A stretch of DNA of 64,000 nucleotides from Clostridium mobile (GCF_018918285.1 NZ_JAHLQF010000004.1:310001-374000), one strand, 5' to 3'. Positions 8,834 to 17,289 are shown, counted from the stretch's first letter. Program-made: numbers and translations. Notes: a model not told the origin generated them from the sequence alone.

Positions 8834-9400
8834 TTACTTAATACCAATATATCTCTTAATGCTTTTTACATCTTCAACTAGGGTATCAATCTTTACATCA
8901 ATATTTTCATTAGTAACATCTATTTTTTCGCATACATTATTTGTACTTAATTCTTTTTCAAGTTCATCCAATATTTTCAGAGACATATAAATTCTTAAAT
9001 GCTCTGCTAATATTTCATCACTATTTTTAATAGCTCTAAAAATAAATATAAGAAAAAATGCACAAGAAATATTTAATATTAAGCTTAAGTCTAAATGCTC
9101 AAAAGGTTTTATAATATATGAAAAAAATATAGATATAAAAACTCCTATAATTGCAATATCTAAAGCAAAATTATTAGAAATCCTAATTCCATGATGCTTT
9201 CCTAATTTCTTTTCTAATCGTATTTTTTCATATTTAATATCATCTTTATTGTTTATAAATATTTCTTTATAATATTTTTTTATTTCTAGATATGCTTTTT
9301 TTATATTCCCTAACTCATATTGATATTTTTTATCCTCTTTAAAGTTATTTATTAAAGATTCATAATAATTTTCTGTATATTTTCTGGCATCTTTCCCCAT
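8834..9400 (-). CDS. membrane protein, paralogue A
   Basis: 188 residues with two predicted membrane helices (about residues 79-97 and 104-122), a basic helical N-terminus and a C-terminal coiled segment ending VEDVKSIKRYIGIK. The protein at 9999-10589 has the same layout and ends DINQDIKNIKKHIGIK, so the two are diverged paralogues. The function is unknown. The start at 9400 follows an AGGAG site that lies inside a predicted leader hairpin. Confidence 0.55.
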   Translation of the reverse strand: MGKDARKYTENYYESLINNFKEDKKYQYELGNIKKAYLEIKKYYKEIFINNKDDIKYEKIRLEKKLGKHHGIRISNNFALDIAIIGVFISIFFSYIIKPFEHLDLSLILNISCAFFLIFIFRAIKNSDEILAEHLRIYMSLKILDELEKELSTNNVCEKIDVTNENIDVKIDTLVEDVKSIKRYIGIK

Positions 9401-9411
9401 AAATAAATATT

Positions 9412-9457
9412 GCTCCTATCAAATTATAATATCCAAACAATTATATTCGACAGAAGC
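9412..9457 (-). promoter_or_regulatory. leader hairpin holding the ribosome site (copy A)
   Basis: On the minus strand GCTTCTGTC pairs with GATAGGAGC over 9 bases, including two G-U pairs, around a 28-base AT-rich loop. The 3' arm contains the AGGAG ribosome site of the 8834-9400 gene. A near-identical structure precedes the paralogous gene. On the plus strand the two G-U pairs become mismatches, so the structure belongs to the mRNA. Confidence 0.6.
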
Positions 9458-9495
9458 TTTAAATTCCCTTCAAGTAGTACATATATTTGTAAAAC

Positions 9496-9528
9496 AATAG
9501 AACACTCAACAAAAGCAAGTGTTCTATT
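9496..9528 (-). terminator. intrinsic terminator after YjcQ-like gene
   Basis: Perfect 11-base stem AATAGAACACT / AGTGTTCTATT with an 11-base loop; the minus strand continues TGTTTTAC. It overlaps the stop region of the upstream gene. Confidence 0.6.
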
Positions 9529-9934
9529 TTCCTATATTTGATTTAATAATTTCAGATATTACTTTTGCACCAAAGTCTTTAATCTGTTCTATTCCCCATT
9601 CACCTGATTTTGTAACAATATATTTCACTTTGTCTAAACCACTTAGTGTTTTATCTATACCTAGCTTCTGCTCAACATAATCTATGCCATAAGATGAAAT
9701 CAACATATCACCAAATCCAAAATATTGAACCTCACCTTCAGCCCAAAAGAATTCAATGTTTTGAATTAATCCTTCGTTTTCGAGCTTTCTCAAAGCCATA
9801 ACAAATACCTCTTCATCTAATTCTAAGTTTTCCCCAGTTATTGTTTCCTGCATATTAGGTATATCTTTTTGATACTCAGTATAGATTGCAATAAGAACTC
9901 TTTGTTTAGCATCTAATTTCACTTTTATTTTCAT
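9524..9934 (-). CDS. YjcQ-like winged-helix phage protein
   Basis: 136 residues. The pattern RVLIAIYTEYQKDIPNM...LDEEVFVMALRKLENEGLI...SSYGIDYVEQKLGID matches the small YjcQ family found in Firmicutes prophages: a winged helix with a 'KLExEGLI' recognition region. A C-terminal amphipathic helix extends it beyond the usual length. The family's function is unknown; the fold suggests DNA binding or a protein-interaction role. It is a separate transcription unit with its own terminator, between the two membrane-protein paralogues. Confidence 0.6.
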   Translation of the reverse strand: MKIKVKLDAKQRVLIAIYTEYQKDIPNMQETITGENLELDEEVFVMALRKLENEGLIQNIEFFWAEGEVQYFGFGDMLISSYGIDYVEQKLGIDKTLSGLDKVKYIVTKSGEWGIEQIKDFGAKVISEIIKSNIGK

Positions 9935-9998
9935 CCTCTCATAAAGTCTTACATATAATTATAACACTAAACTTGCAATAAAATTATGTCTTAATTAA

Positions 9999-10589
9999 TT
10001 ACTTAATACCAATATGTTTCTTAATGTTTTTTATATCTTGATTTATGTCATCAACTTTTGATTTCATATCATCTTCATTAGTAGCAGTTATTTCTTTTAA
10101 ATATTCCTGTTTATTCTCTGAGTCTTCCTTCATGACATCGTGTAAAATATTTAAGCACAAAGTATAAAACCCTTTATTAATTGTCTCTCTAATTTTAGAA
10201 CGACTCTCTAATATTAGAAAATATGTTATAGCTCCCATAAAAACTAACATTAATTTATTGAATACTCCATAATAAGCATATCCTTCTTCACCAAACACTT
10301 TCGATAAACTCTCTACAACCATAGATATAATAAGAGTTAATATAATAGTTATAAAAATATCAAAATTGCCTTTTATAAAATTATATTCATTTATTCTATC
10401 ATTCAACAATAGCTCTTCTACTTTTCTCTGTTTTAAATCCATATCAATATATTTTTTAAAAATCATATCTATTAGTTTATTATAATTAATTTTTTCAAAT
10501 GTCGGCTTTTCATCATTAAACCATTCACTAAACATCTTACAATATTTATCAAACTTATACTTTTGAACATTTAACATTCTAAATTTCAC
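9999..10589 (-). CDS. membrane protein, paralogue B
   Basis: 196 residues, GTG start. Two predicted membrane helices (about residues 76-93 and 110-128), a soluble helical N-terminus and a C-terminus ending IKNIKKHIGIK that matches paralogue A. The shared architecture, ending and leader hairpin indicate duplication of a whole gene with its control region. No known family is recognised. Small two-helix prophage membrane proteins sometimes mediate superinfection exclusion, but nothing here proves that. Confidence 0.55.
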   Translation of the reverse strand: MKFRMLNVQKYKFDKYCKMFSEWFNDEKPTFEKINYNKLIDMIFKKYIDMDLKQRKVEELLLNDRINEYNFIKGNFDIFITIILTLIISMVVESLSKVFGEEGYAYYGVFNKLMLVFMGAITYFLILESRSKIRETINKGFYTLCLNILHDVMKEDSENKQEYLKEITATNEDDMKSKVDDINQDIKNIKKHIGIK

Positions 10590-10595
10590 ATTACC

Positions 10596-10642
10596 ACTCC
10601 TGTCAAATTATGATATACAAGTAATATTTATTCGACAGGAGT
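10596..10642 (-). promoter_or_regulatory. leader hairpin holding the ribosome site (copy B)
   Basis: Perfect 9-base inverted repeat ACTCCTGTC (10596-10604) / GACAGGAGT (10634-10642), loop 29 bases, with AGGAG in the 3' arm just before the GTG start of the 9999-10589 gene. The loop shares AAATTAT.ATAT.CAA and AT.TATTC with copy A. Confidence 0.65.
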
Positions 10643-10718
10643 TTCAATTTTCCTTCTAAAATTATCTATTTATGTAAAATAATAAGAGAACCCAAAGTGG
10701 ATGCCTTTAAATAAGCTA

Positions 10719-10931
10719 TTATATTAGTTCAATTTCTATAGATTTTAAATCATTTAGCTTTATTGTTCTTTCCTTATCCTTATCATAAGTAATTGTGACT
10801 TCTTTCCCTAAATTAAGTTGATCATTTATTAATTTTTCTTTACAAAACTCTGATAAATTATTCACTACCCTACTATCTAAAGTATTTTGAATTATCTTTT
10901 CTCCATTTTTTAAATGTAAAACAATACCCAT
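10719..10931 (-). CDS. small protein of unknown function
   Basis: 70 residues from ATG 10931 (AGGGGGA site 6-7 bases upstream; an ATG at 10985 would place that site within the gene). The sequence MGIVLHLKNGEKIIQN ... VTITYDKDKERTIKLNDLKSIEIEL alternates strands and a helix, suggesting a small beta-sheet protein. No family is recognised. It is followed closely on its upstream side by another small gene (11003-11257), probably co-transcribed. Confidence 0.5.
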   Translation of the reverse strand: MGIVLHLKNGEKIIQNTLDSRVVNNLSEFCKEKLINDQLNLGKEVTITYDKDKERTIKLNDLKSIEIELI

Positions 10932-11002
10932 TTCCATTCCCCCTAAACATTTAATATATTTCTCTTTACGTCCAATATTCCACAAAATAATGTAAAATCC
11001 TT

Positions 11003-11257
11003 CTAATTTATTTCCCTACTTCTCTCCTTTTTAATCGCATAAGCTATTTGCTTGAAGCTAGAATTATATTTTTTAAGAAAATCATCTTCATCATATCTTT
11101 TTAACAAATCCCTAACTGTATTAGTAACTAAATATACAAATGCATACATCTCTTGCTCATTCCTAATTATTTTATCTATTCTTTCCTCAAAAACTCCGTA
11201 TGTATGCAAATATGCTATCTTACCTCTATTAACTACTTTAATTTCTTTATATTCCAT
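11003..11257 (-). CDS. small helical protein of unknown function
   Basis: 84 residues with a strong CGAGGAGGAAAAGT ribosome site. MEYKEIKVVNRGKIAYLHTYGVFEERIDKII begins it, then a helical, charged C-terminus (DLLKRYDEDDFLKKYNSSFKQIAYAIKKERSREI). No recognisable domain. It is the first gene after the terminator that ends the polymerase-helicase unit, so it probably starts a short two-gene unit with the 10719-10931 gene. Confidence 0.5.
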   Translation of the reverse strand: MEYKEIKVVNRGKIAYLHTYGVFEERIDKIIRNEQEMYAFVYLVTNTVRDLLKRYDEDDFLKKYNSSFKQIAYAIKKERSREIN

Positions 11258-11463
11258 AATACTTTTCCTCCTCGGTGCTTTTAGGATTAAGCATAACCTT
11301 AATTTTTAGAGTTATATACTCCAATTAACTTTCTTTAAAACTAAAAGCTGATTGCAATATATAAATGCATCTCCTTTTTAATGTCACTTCTCTAAACACA
11401 TCTCTCCTTTAATTGATTTCATATATAAGGTTACTACAGCACGATCTACTCAGTATTAAATTA

Positions 11464-11501
11464 AAAATAAAAAAAGCCTTAGATTATTTCTCTAAAGCTT
11501 T
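11464..11501 (-). terminator. terminator of the polymerase-helicase unit
   Basis: Minus-strand stem AAAGCTTTAGA / TCTAAGGCTTT (11 pairs, one G-U), 7-base loop, followed by TTTTTTTATTTTT. It ends transcription about 200 bases after the helicase stop. Confidence 0.75.
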
Positions 11502-11535
11502 ATCATCCTTGTAACATAACTTTTCCAAGATTATA

Positions 11536-11593
11536 TTGGGATAGGGGAAAGGAATGTTTCGTACCTCAACATTCTTTACATTTCCCCTCCCAA
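11536..11593. other. long composite hairpin
   Basis: Three nested stems: TTGGGA (11536-11541)/TCCCAA (11588-11593), GGGGAAA (11544-11550)/TTTCCCC (11581-11587) and GAATGTT (11552-11558)/AACATTC (11568-11574), separated by small internal loops. No T-run follows, so it is not a simple terminator. Confidence 0.6.
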
Positions 11594-11603
11594 ACCCAAC
11601 CCC
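11584..11603 (-). other. G-quadruplex motif
   Basis: Minus strand reads GGGGTTGGGTTTGGGAGGGG: four G-tracts with loops of 2, 3 and 1 bases, the canonical G3+N1-7 pattern. It overlaps the C-rich arm of the composite hairpin, so the two structures exclude each other. In the 3' untranslated part of the helicase transcript. Confidence 0.6.
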
Positions 11604-11652
11604 ATTGTATGTTATATTTATTTTTATATAGTTTTTATAATATAATTATTTT

Positions 11653-11699
11653 TTACCCCCCTATTTTCTATATATATATTATAGTAATTCGGGGGGTAA
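11653..11699. other. C6/G6 hairpin after helicase stop
   Basis: TTACCCCCC (11653-11661) pairs with GGGGGGTAA (11691-11699) around an AT-rich 29-base loop. It begins 4 bases after the helicase stop codon. No T-run on the minus strand, so it is more likely an mRNA 3'-end or protein-binding element than a terminator. Confidence 0.5.
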
Positions 11700-11703
11700 G
11701 AAT

Positions 11704-13737
11704 TTAAGAGACTTTTTTATAGATACCTCTTTTAATCATATATTTACTTAATAAACCTTTTAAATCGTTGTTATTTTCTTTGGATTTATCAAATTGCCTT
11801 TGACTTATACCTATTTCATTTAACATATCTTTTGTTTTTATTTTCTCACCATTCCATGTATTATTTATCCAATTTATAATTTTTTGTGGATTAGTTTCCT
11901 TTCCATCCTTTGTTCTTCTATCTATAATTTCACTTTCTATAAATTCAATGGGTTTCTCCTCTTGGATAATCTCTATACCAAATCTACGTTCAACCCTAGT
12001 TATCATATCATAATACATGTTAAAAACATAAATATGTACTGGTGTAGTTGTATTATTAAAATCTCTTATTTTAGTTCTGAAGATTTCTTGTTCAAAGTCA
12101 ACTAATAGACTTAAAATCAGATATTTTTGTAAGCTATCAGATTTAAAACTACCTCTTTCCAATTTAAGCTTATCTAACATTTTCTCTTTTTTCTTTAGAT
12201 TTTGCATTTGTTCAAAAAATTCTTTAACATCTTCTTCAAGCATAAGACTTAAATATCTTGCTATATATTCAATTTCTCTCATCCTATTAAAGCCTAAATG
12301 AATCATTGTAGTACATTCATTCCAATTATTTTTTCCTTTTGTCATTCCAAAACTTGGAATATTCCCTTCATACTTGACTAAATTTAATTCGTTTCCTAAT
12401 TGCTTATCTAATATATCTTTTATAGATTTATAGGTTACTAAAAATATATCCTCTCTATTACCAAAACTACCTTTCAAGTAATTTGCACAAGTTATTAATT
12501 TTTTACATCCATCCTTTGTAATAGCCCATTTAGCCATGTTTATCGGTATATTATGTATAAATAAATTATCAAATTTTCTTTCATCGTTTATATTTATAAA
12601 TTGATATCTATTATAATTAAAATAACTCATATCATAGTAACTTGTAGCATCAAATATTATTGTCTTAACTTCGCTTTCTATTTTCTTAAGCCCTAAAGTT
12701 TTAAAATATCTTTTATTTTTGCCCTTTTGATCTATATTATTAGAATATAATCCACCTTCATCAACTAATAATTTCTTTAAATAATTTATCTTATTATTTG
12801 TATATTCACTTAAATAAGTATTGCACAATTGAAAGAATTTAATATCATTTTTAGTTAATGTAGAGCCTTTTTCAGGGTAATAAATATCAAGCTGTCTTTC
12901 ACACATACTATTAGATAACTTAATTATCATTGAATTTATTTCATTTATTTCCATTCTTAAATAACTCTTGTTTATATTGTCTTTTTCAATATCTTTGATT
13001 TTTATATTTTCAATAGAGTCAATAATACTTGCCATAAAATTATTGTCAATATCTACTATGTCAAATATTTCAGGCTTTTCATCTATTATTTTTACAGCTC
13101 TTTTATACTCTTTTTTATCATTTTCATTATTCCACGTTTCATACTTTTCTATCTTTTCATTTAGAATAGAAAGCCTCTGAGAAGACAGTAATAATATAGG
13201 ACAATTTTTTTGTTCTTTTCTTTGCTTATAAATATTTAAATAATATTCTTCTTCTGTTTCGTATGGTAATCTTTCAGTATATTTTAATAAATATGCTTTG
13301 TGACCTTTTTTATTTTCAATTGTACCATCTATAAATATTTTAAATTCTTCTAATTTGGTAATTTTATCAGTTATAATTATAGCTCCCTCATTATGATGTG
13401 TACTAAATTCAGTTATTAAATTGTCAGCCAGTGTTTTCATAGCACATTTAATTAAAACTGATTTACCAAAACCACATTTTGCTGGAACTAGATTTACTTT
13501 TTTGTTTATTATTTCGCCAAAAATTAATTTAGAAATTTTATAAGCAAAGTCTTTTTGTTGATTATTAATGTCTATACCATACTCTTTCATGGTTTTCTTA
13601 AATAATTTTATTGTCTTATTAACTAACATTTCAGTCTTATTATTAAGTTTCACTATATTTTCAATATTTAAAGCGTCTTGTGATGTATCAAAGCTATATA
13701 TTGAATTTAAGTTTTTAATTAAATCATTAACTTTCAA
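11704..13737 (-). CDS. SF2-type phage helicase/ATPase
   Basis: About 677 residues (TTG 13737 after AAAGGATGG; ATG 13758 is the alternative). Helicase-like motifs in 13758-start numbering: Walker A PAKCGFGKS (92-100); CPILLLSSQRL (186-196), like the 'THxxL' region of SF2 enzymes; IIFDATS (367-373), motif III-like; DIFLVTYKSI (437-446), motif IV; GKNNWNECTTMIHLG (475-489), the 'RGxNxFxDCxxVIxxG' motif V region of phage SF2 helicases. The C-terminus adds a small HTH-like region (TKDMLNEIGISQRQFDKSKE). It is downstream of the polymerase gene and probably co-transcribed with it, so it may open the template or move RNA-DNA hybrids. An acidic motif II is unclear (VDEGG at 332-336 is a candidate). 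Confidence 0.7.
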   Translation of the reverse strand: MKVNDLIKNLNSIYSFDTSQDALNIENIVKLNNKTEMLVNKTIKLFKKTMKEYGIDINNQQKDFAYKISKLIFGEIINKKVNLVPAKCGFGKSVLIKCAMKTLADNLITEFSTHHNEGAIIITDKITKLEEFKIFIDGTIENKKGHKAYLLKYTERLPYETEEEYYLNIYKQRKEQKNCPILLLSSQRLSILNEKIEKYETWNNENDKKEYKRAVKIIDEKPEIFDIVDIDNNFMASIIDSIENIKIKDIEKDNINKSYLRMEINEINSMIIKLSNSMCERQLDIYYPEKGSTLTKNDIKFFQLCNTYLSEYTNNKINYLKKLLVDEGGLYSNNIDQKGKNKRYFKTLGLKKIESEVKTIIFDATSYYDMSYFNYNRYQFININDERKFDNLFIHNIPINMAKWAITKDGCKKLITCANYLKGSFGNREDIFLVTYKSIKDILDKQLGNELNLVKYEGNIPSFGMTKGKNNWNECTTMIHLGFNRMREIEYIARYLSLMLEEDVKEFFEQMQNLKKKEKMLDKLKLERGSFKSDSLQKYLILSLLVDFEQEIFRTKIRDFNNTTTPVHIYVFNMYYDMITRVERRFGIEIIQEEKPIEFIESEIIDRRTKDGKETNPQKIINWINNTWNGEKIKTKDMLNEIGISQRQFDKSKENNNDLKGLLSKYMIKRGIYKKVS

Positions 13738-13766
13738 ACCATCCCATCCTTTCATCATTCCGTTTT

Positions 13767-13952
13767 TTATTTTTTAGGAGTAATTTCTTCTAGATCTTTC
13801 AATAACTGTTCATTCTTCTCAAAAATAAAAATCATATATTTCCTATCTCTTCTATCTCTATCTACTTGTACAATTTTATGTCCTCTATCTAGTAGTAAAT
13901 TAGCATCATTGTAGTTTCTTATAATTTTAATACTTTCATTATTTAATATCAT
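13767..13952 (-). CDS. small protein (DUF5659-like) between polymerase and helicase
   Basis: 61 residues from ATG 13952 (AGGAAGG site). It reads MILNNESIKIIRNYNDANLLLDRGHKIVQVDRD... followed by KYMIFIFEKNEQLLKDLEEI, a strand-helix-strand pattern resembling the small DUF5659 group ('...ANYLLxxGHKIVxVxxxxxxxKxxVFxFExxxEL'). The function is unknown. It lies between a hairpin element (13998-14044) and the helicase, separated from the helicase start by under 30 bases, so it is likely translated from the same mRNA. Confidence 0.5.
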   Translation of the reverse strand: MILNNESIKIIRNYNDANLLLDRGHKIVQVDRDRRDRKYMIFIFEKNEQLLKDLEEITPKK

Positions 13953-13997
13953 TTTCATCATCCTTCCTATTTAATATGGTTAGGTATTTTACCTTTC

Positions 13998-14044
13998 CAC
14001 ATGTAGCCTGTAGGGATGTAATCCCATACAGGCGTATACTTTAA
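13998..14044. repeat. framed hairpin element A (after polymerase gene)
   Basis: CACATGTA, then stem GCCTGTAGGGAT (14006-14017), loop GTA, ATCCC-A-TACAGGC (14021-14033), then GTATACTTTAA. The same frame and loop occur in element B at 17342-17386 with a different stem sequence. Element A abuts the polymerase stop codon and precedes the 61-residue gene. Confidence 0.75.
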
Positions 14045-17000
14045 CATATAATACTTGCACTAATGTAAGTTGTCTTGATTTCAATATCTTTTAGAGATAC
14101 TTCTAATTCTGTTTTATCTGATAATAAATCTGCTAATAAATCATAAGTGCATTTTTTCATTCCCTTAACTTTATTGTTATAGATCATTTCATTGTCAATA
14201 TAAAACTTGTCTTCATTTTTACTAACAATAAAGTTGTTATCCATATCTATTGGTCTAAACTTAATTAATATAATTTCTCCTATTGTAATTTCATTTTGTT
14301 TATTTTCTATAGCTTGCATATCCTGTTCTTTCCTAACTGTTTTTATTTTTTTATAATTTTTAAACATCCAATTGTATTCACCATCTAAATCTTCTTTATA
14401 GGCATAGATATCATTAAAATAAGTATCTAATAAACTTTGCACTACATTAAAACAACAATCTATAATAAATTTCGTTCTTATTGCACTGTTTTTATTTCTA
14501 GACATATGTAACAAAGCTGTAGCCATTGTATCTATGTCATATTTTTCTGTTAAAACTATTATAGATCGGCTTATTTGTAGATTATTTTTCTTTAACTCCT
14601 CATTTCTTTTACTTATATTATCTTTCCATGTACTTCTAATTCTTTCGGCATTATTGCTCCAACTATTAAAAATTGCTTTAACTAAATTCGTAACTTCTGT
14701 GGTATGCTCTGTTACTTTAGCGTTATTTAGTATAGTATGTACACAACCAACTCTATCGCTCTTTGCATATTTTTTAATGTCTTCATTTTTTTCATACCAC
14801 TCTTGCATCAATGTTTTAGCAATTTTTTTTGCATGTAGATTTAAAACTGAATGTGTATTACTATATCTTTTTTCTCTTCCATTCCTATCTTTTCTATCAT
14901 CATATCTTGTTGTATACTTTCTAAAAATTGGATTCTCTTTTTCAGTAATTTCTTTCATTAGATCTCTTATTATGCTTTTATCTACTTCTTTTAGAGTTTT
15001 TGGCATATCTATTGCAAGCATTTGCAATTGCAGTGATAAATAAGATTGCTTTTTATATTTATAAAATTGTTTAGTTAATATTTCTTTTATTTTACATTCC
15101 TCTAAGTTTTCAATCGGAATTAATTCATTCTTGTTAATCTTTTCTTCCAACGCTTGTTTAAAATACTCCTTTTTAATTCTATCTACTTCCCAATTTTTTT
15201 TTGAATACTCTCTGTTAAGATTATCTAATTCCCATTCCTGTTCATATACTTCTTCCTGGTTTAAAGTATATTTAAAATTCTTTAGAGTATCCTTTATATT
15301 ATCTATTCTTCCACCTATTCCCTGAAGCTCTTTAATCTCTGTTACGTTTTCTTCAAACTGTTCTTGTTTAGATTCAAAGAATATATCTCGTAACTCTTTA
15401 TATCCGTAGCTTTTATTGTTCATCGGAAAATAATATCCAATTTCCGTAGCTAAAGTACATATTTTCATACCTATATTCGCAATACTCCCGATTGCATTTC
15501 CAGACGCTTTTAATACACAATAGTATTCATTTTCTTTTGTATAAGGCATTTCTATAGCTTTTTTATTATCTTCTGTATTTAAGAAATTATATCCGTCCTC
15601 TGCTGATACCACCGAATTATATATAATCTCATTCTCTATTACAAAATTTGTATCAGTATCAAAGTCTTCGCCAGAATTAAGCATCGCTCTGTTGTCCTTT
15701 TGATTAAAAAATATAATTTCACTTGTTAAATCTCCGCAATACTTTTCTAATAGTTCATTTTTAGCTATAGTAAATTTGTGTATTTCAGAAAAACTATTGA
15801 GTGGGTTTCGACTCATAACTCTCTCACCTATTTCATTAGGTATATAAAACTCATTTTCTTTAAGTCCGTTATCACTAAATTTTCTGGTCATAATCCAGTC
15901 CATAAAGGTTATAGGGCAAGTGGAAGCAACTTTGTAATTACCTTTTACATAAAATTTACCTTCAGCCAATTCTCTAATTTTCTTATTTATCATGTTAATA
16001 ATTGTTTTTCTAATAGGTGGTATTGTGAGTGCATCTTCTGTAGATTGTAATAGATAATGGGCTTTATCAAGAGCATTTAGTTCCAAGGACTCCTCTGATA
16101 CTATGTCTCCTAATAATAGATTTACATAGTTAATATCCATACTTAGTACCTTTTTATACATGTCAAATGTCGCTTGACTTAATTCTTCTAATTCTTTAGG
16201 AGTTAGTGCCAAATTGGAGATAAGTTGATAATTTGTTCGAGAATATTCTTTAGGCTGCTTTTTATTAAATTTAGTAACATATAAATTAGTTAAAACGTAT
16301 CTATGTTCATCATATTTTTCTTTTTGAAGTTCTTTGTATAACTCTTCTTCAGAATCCCACCATTTAGCCCATTTAGCCATATTCGTATTTATAATAATAT
16401 CTGCGTTAGATATATTAACCATATTTCCCCAAAAGTCCAGCGTATAAAATCCATCTTTTCTTTTCTCAAAAACATTTTTTATATCTTCTTTATACATTTC
16501 TTTAAAATAAGAATTAAAATCAACTTTAACTAATAATCCTTTTACAGCTAACCCTTTATCTAACCTAATACCAGCCCAATCTATATGATAATCAACTCCT
16601 AAATTCTTCTGGATTATTTCAGCCATTTTAAAGCTCATTAATCCACATCCATCTTGGAATTCAAATTCTTTTTTCTGTTCTTCTATATATTCTAATTTGC
16701 TGTAATCTTTATCTTTAAAATAACAATAATCTGAAACATATGTATAAGTAGTGCTTGGCAATATAACTATATTGGGACTATATTTAATTTCATAGCTACT
16801 AGAGGTGTTTAAGGATAATCTAGCTATAACATCTTTATTTAAAGCCATTTTTTCTTCATTTACACGCTTTACTGTTAATTTTCCTAGTGATGTTATGTCT
16901 TCAAATATCTCTATAAATTTTTTATCTTCTTCTGCTATAAATAGATATTCACATTTAAAATCTTCCTCATAATAGTCATCTTCCCCCTCTTTTTTCATCA

Positions 17001-17289
17001 TGGATGGGGAGGATACTAATGGTATGAATTTTTTACCCATAAATGTTATACCATTATTCAACATTCCTAACGCTTTGTTATTTTCTTTATCATCTGGCAA
17101 AGAAATTTTAATAATATTATTTAAATGTATATTCCCTCTTTTAATACCTTTGAAAATCAAATATTTTCTTATTAAATTGTTTTCTGATAATGTTATTTCC
17201 CTCTCAAATAACTCATCTTCCGTAAATTCTTTTTTCTCTAAATCACCACTTGGAATCGAATAAATTTTATACATGTTTGCTTTTATCAT
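14041..17289 (-). CDS. QDE-1/YonO-like single-chain RNA polymerase (putative)
   Basis: 1082 residues from ATG 17289 (AGAAAGGATGATGAATTT site; an ATG at 17343 lacks one). Four motifs of the cellular RdRP/YonO double-psi beta-barrel polymerases occur in the right order: FQDGCGLMSFKMAEII (DGxGxIS motif, about residue 213); AGIRLDKGLAVKGLLVKVDF (QIR...GxKGxL, about 240-258, with the conserved Arg and Lys-Gly); VMSRNPLNSFSEIHKF (RNPxLHPGDIR, about 491-506); and NSGEDFDTDTNFV (DLDGD metal triad, Asp 542, 544, 546; bases 15652-15666). The usual Gly before the last Asp is Thr. The rest is helical with no recognised domain. YonO of phage SPbeta is a DNA-dependent RNA polymerase and QDE-1 is a fungal RNA/DNA-dependent one; the template used here is unknown. 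The gene is framed by hairpin elements A and B. Confidence 0.72.
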   Translation of the reverse strand: MIKANMYKIYSIPSGDLEKKEFTEDELFEREITLSENNLIRKYLIFKGIKRGNIHLNNIIKISLPDDKENNKALGMLNNGITFMGKKFIPLVSSPSMMKKEGEDDYYEEDFKCEYLFIAEEDKKFIEIFEDITSLGKLTVKRVNEEKMALNKDVIARLSLNTSSSYEIKYSPNIVILPSTTYTYVSDYCYFKDKDYSKLEYIEEQKKEFEFQDGCGLMSFKMAEIIQKNLGVDYHIDWAGIRLDKGLAVKGLLVKVDFNSYFKEMYKEDIKNVFEKRKDGFYTLDFWGNMVNISNADIIINTNMAKWAKWWDSEEELYKELQKEKYDEHRYVLTNLYVTKFNKKQPKEYSRTNYQLISNLALTPKELEELSQATFDMYKKVLSMDINYVNLLLGDIVSEESLELNALDKAHYLLQSTEDALTIPPIRKTIINMINKKIRELAEGKFYVKGNYKVASTCPITFMDWIMTRKFSDNGLKENEFYIPNEIGERVMSRNPLNSFSEIHKFTIAKNELLEKYCGDLTSEIIFFNQKDNRAMLNSGEDFDTDTNFVIENEIIYNSVVSAEDGYNFLNTEDNKKAIEMPYTKENEYYCVLKASGNAIGSIANIGMKICTLATEIGYYFPMNNKSYGYKELRDIFFESKQEQFEENVTEIKELQGIGGRIDNIKDTLKNFKYTLNQEEVYEQEWELDNLNREYSKKNWEVDRIKKEYFKQALEEKINKNELIPIENLEECKIKEILTKQFYKYKKQSYLSLQLQMLAIDMPKTLKEVDKSIIRDLMKEITEKENPIFRKYTTRYDDRKDRNGREKRYSNTHSVLNLHAKKIAKTLMQEWYEKNEDIKKYAKSDRVGCVHTILNNAKVTEHTTEVTNLVKAIFNSWSNNAERIRSTWKDNISKRNEELKKNNLQISRSIIVLTEKYDIDTMATALLHMSRNKNSAIRTKFIIDCCFNVVQSLLDTYFNDIYAYKEDLDGEYNWMFKNYKKIKTVRKEQDMQAIENKQNEITIGEIILIKFRPIDMDNNFIVSKNEDKFYIDNEMIYNNKVKGMKKCTYDLLADLLSDKTELEVSLKDIEIKTTYISASIIC

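Larger units (their letters stand above)
11258..11703. other. 446-base non-coding region rich in structure
   Basis: Contains, from right to left, a C6/G6 hairpin directly after the helicase stop, a G-quadruplex motif on the minus strand, a three-part long hairpin and the terminator of the helicase unit. No gene is seen. It is unusually G/C-tract rich for this phage. Confidence 0.6.

Noticed and set aside
14534-15043. Plus-strand open frame of 169 codons inside the polymerase gene
   Set aside because: It is antisense to a long coding frame with a ribosome site and conserved motifs; its translation is Leu/Ser/Phe-rich, as expected of AT-rich antisense sequence.
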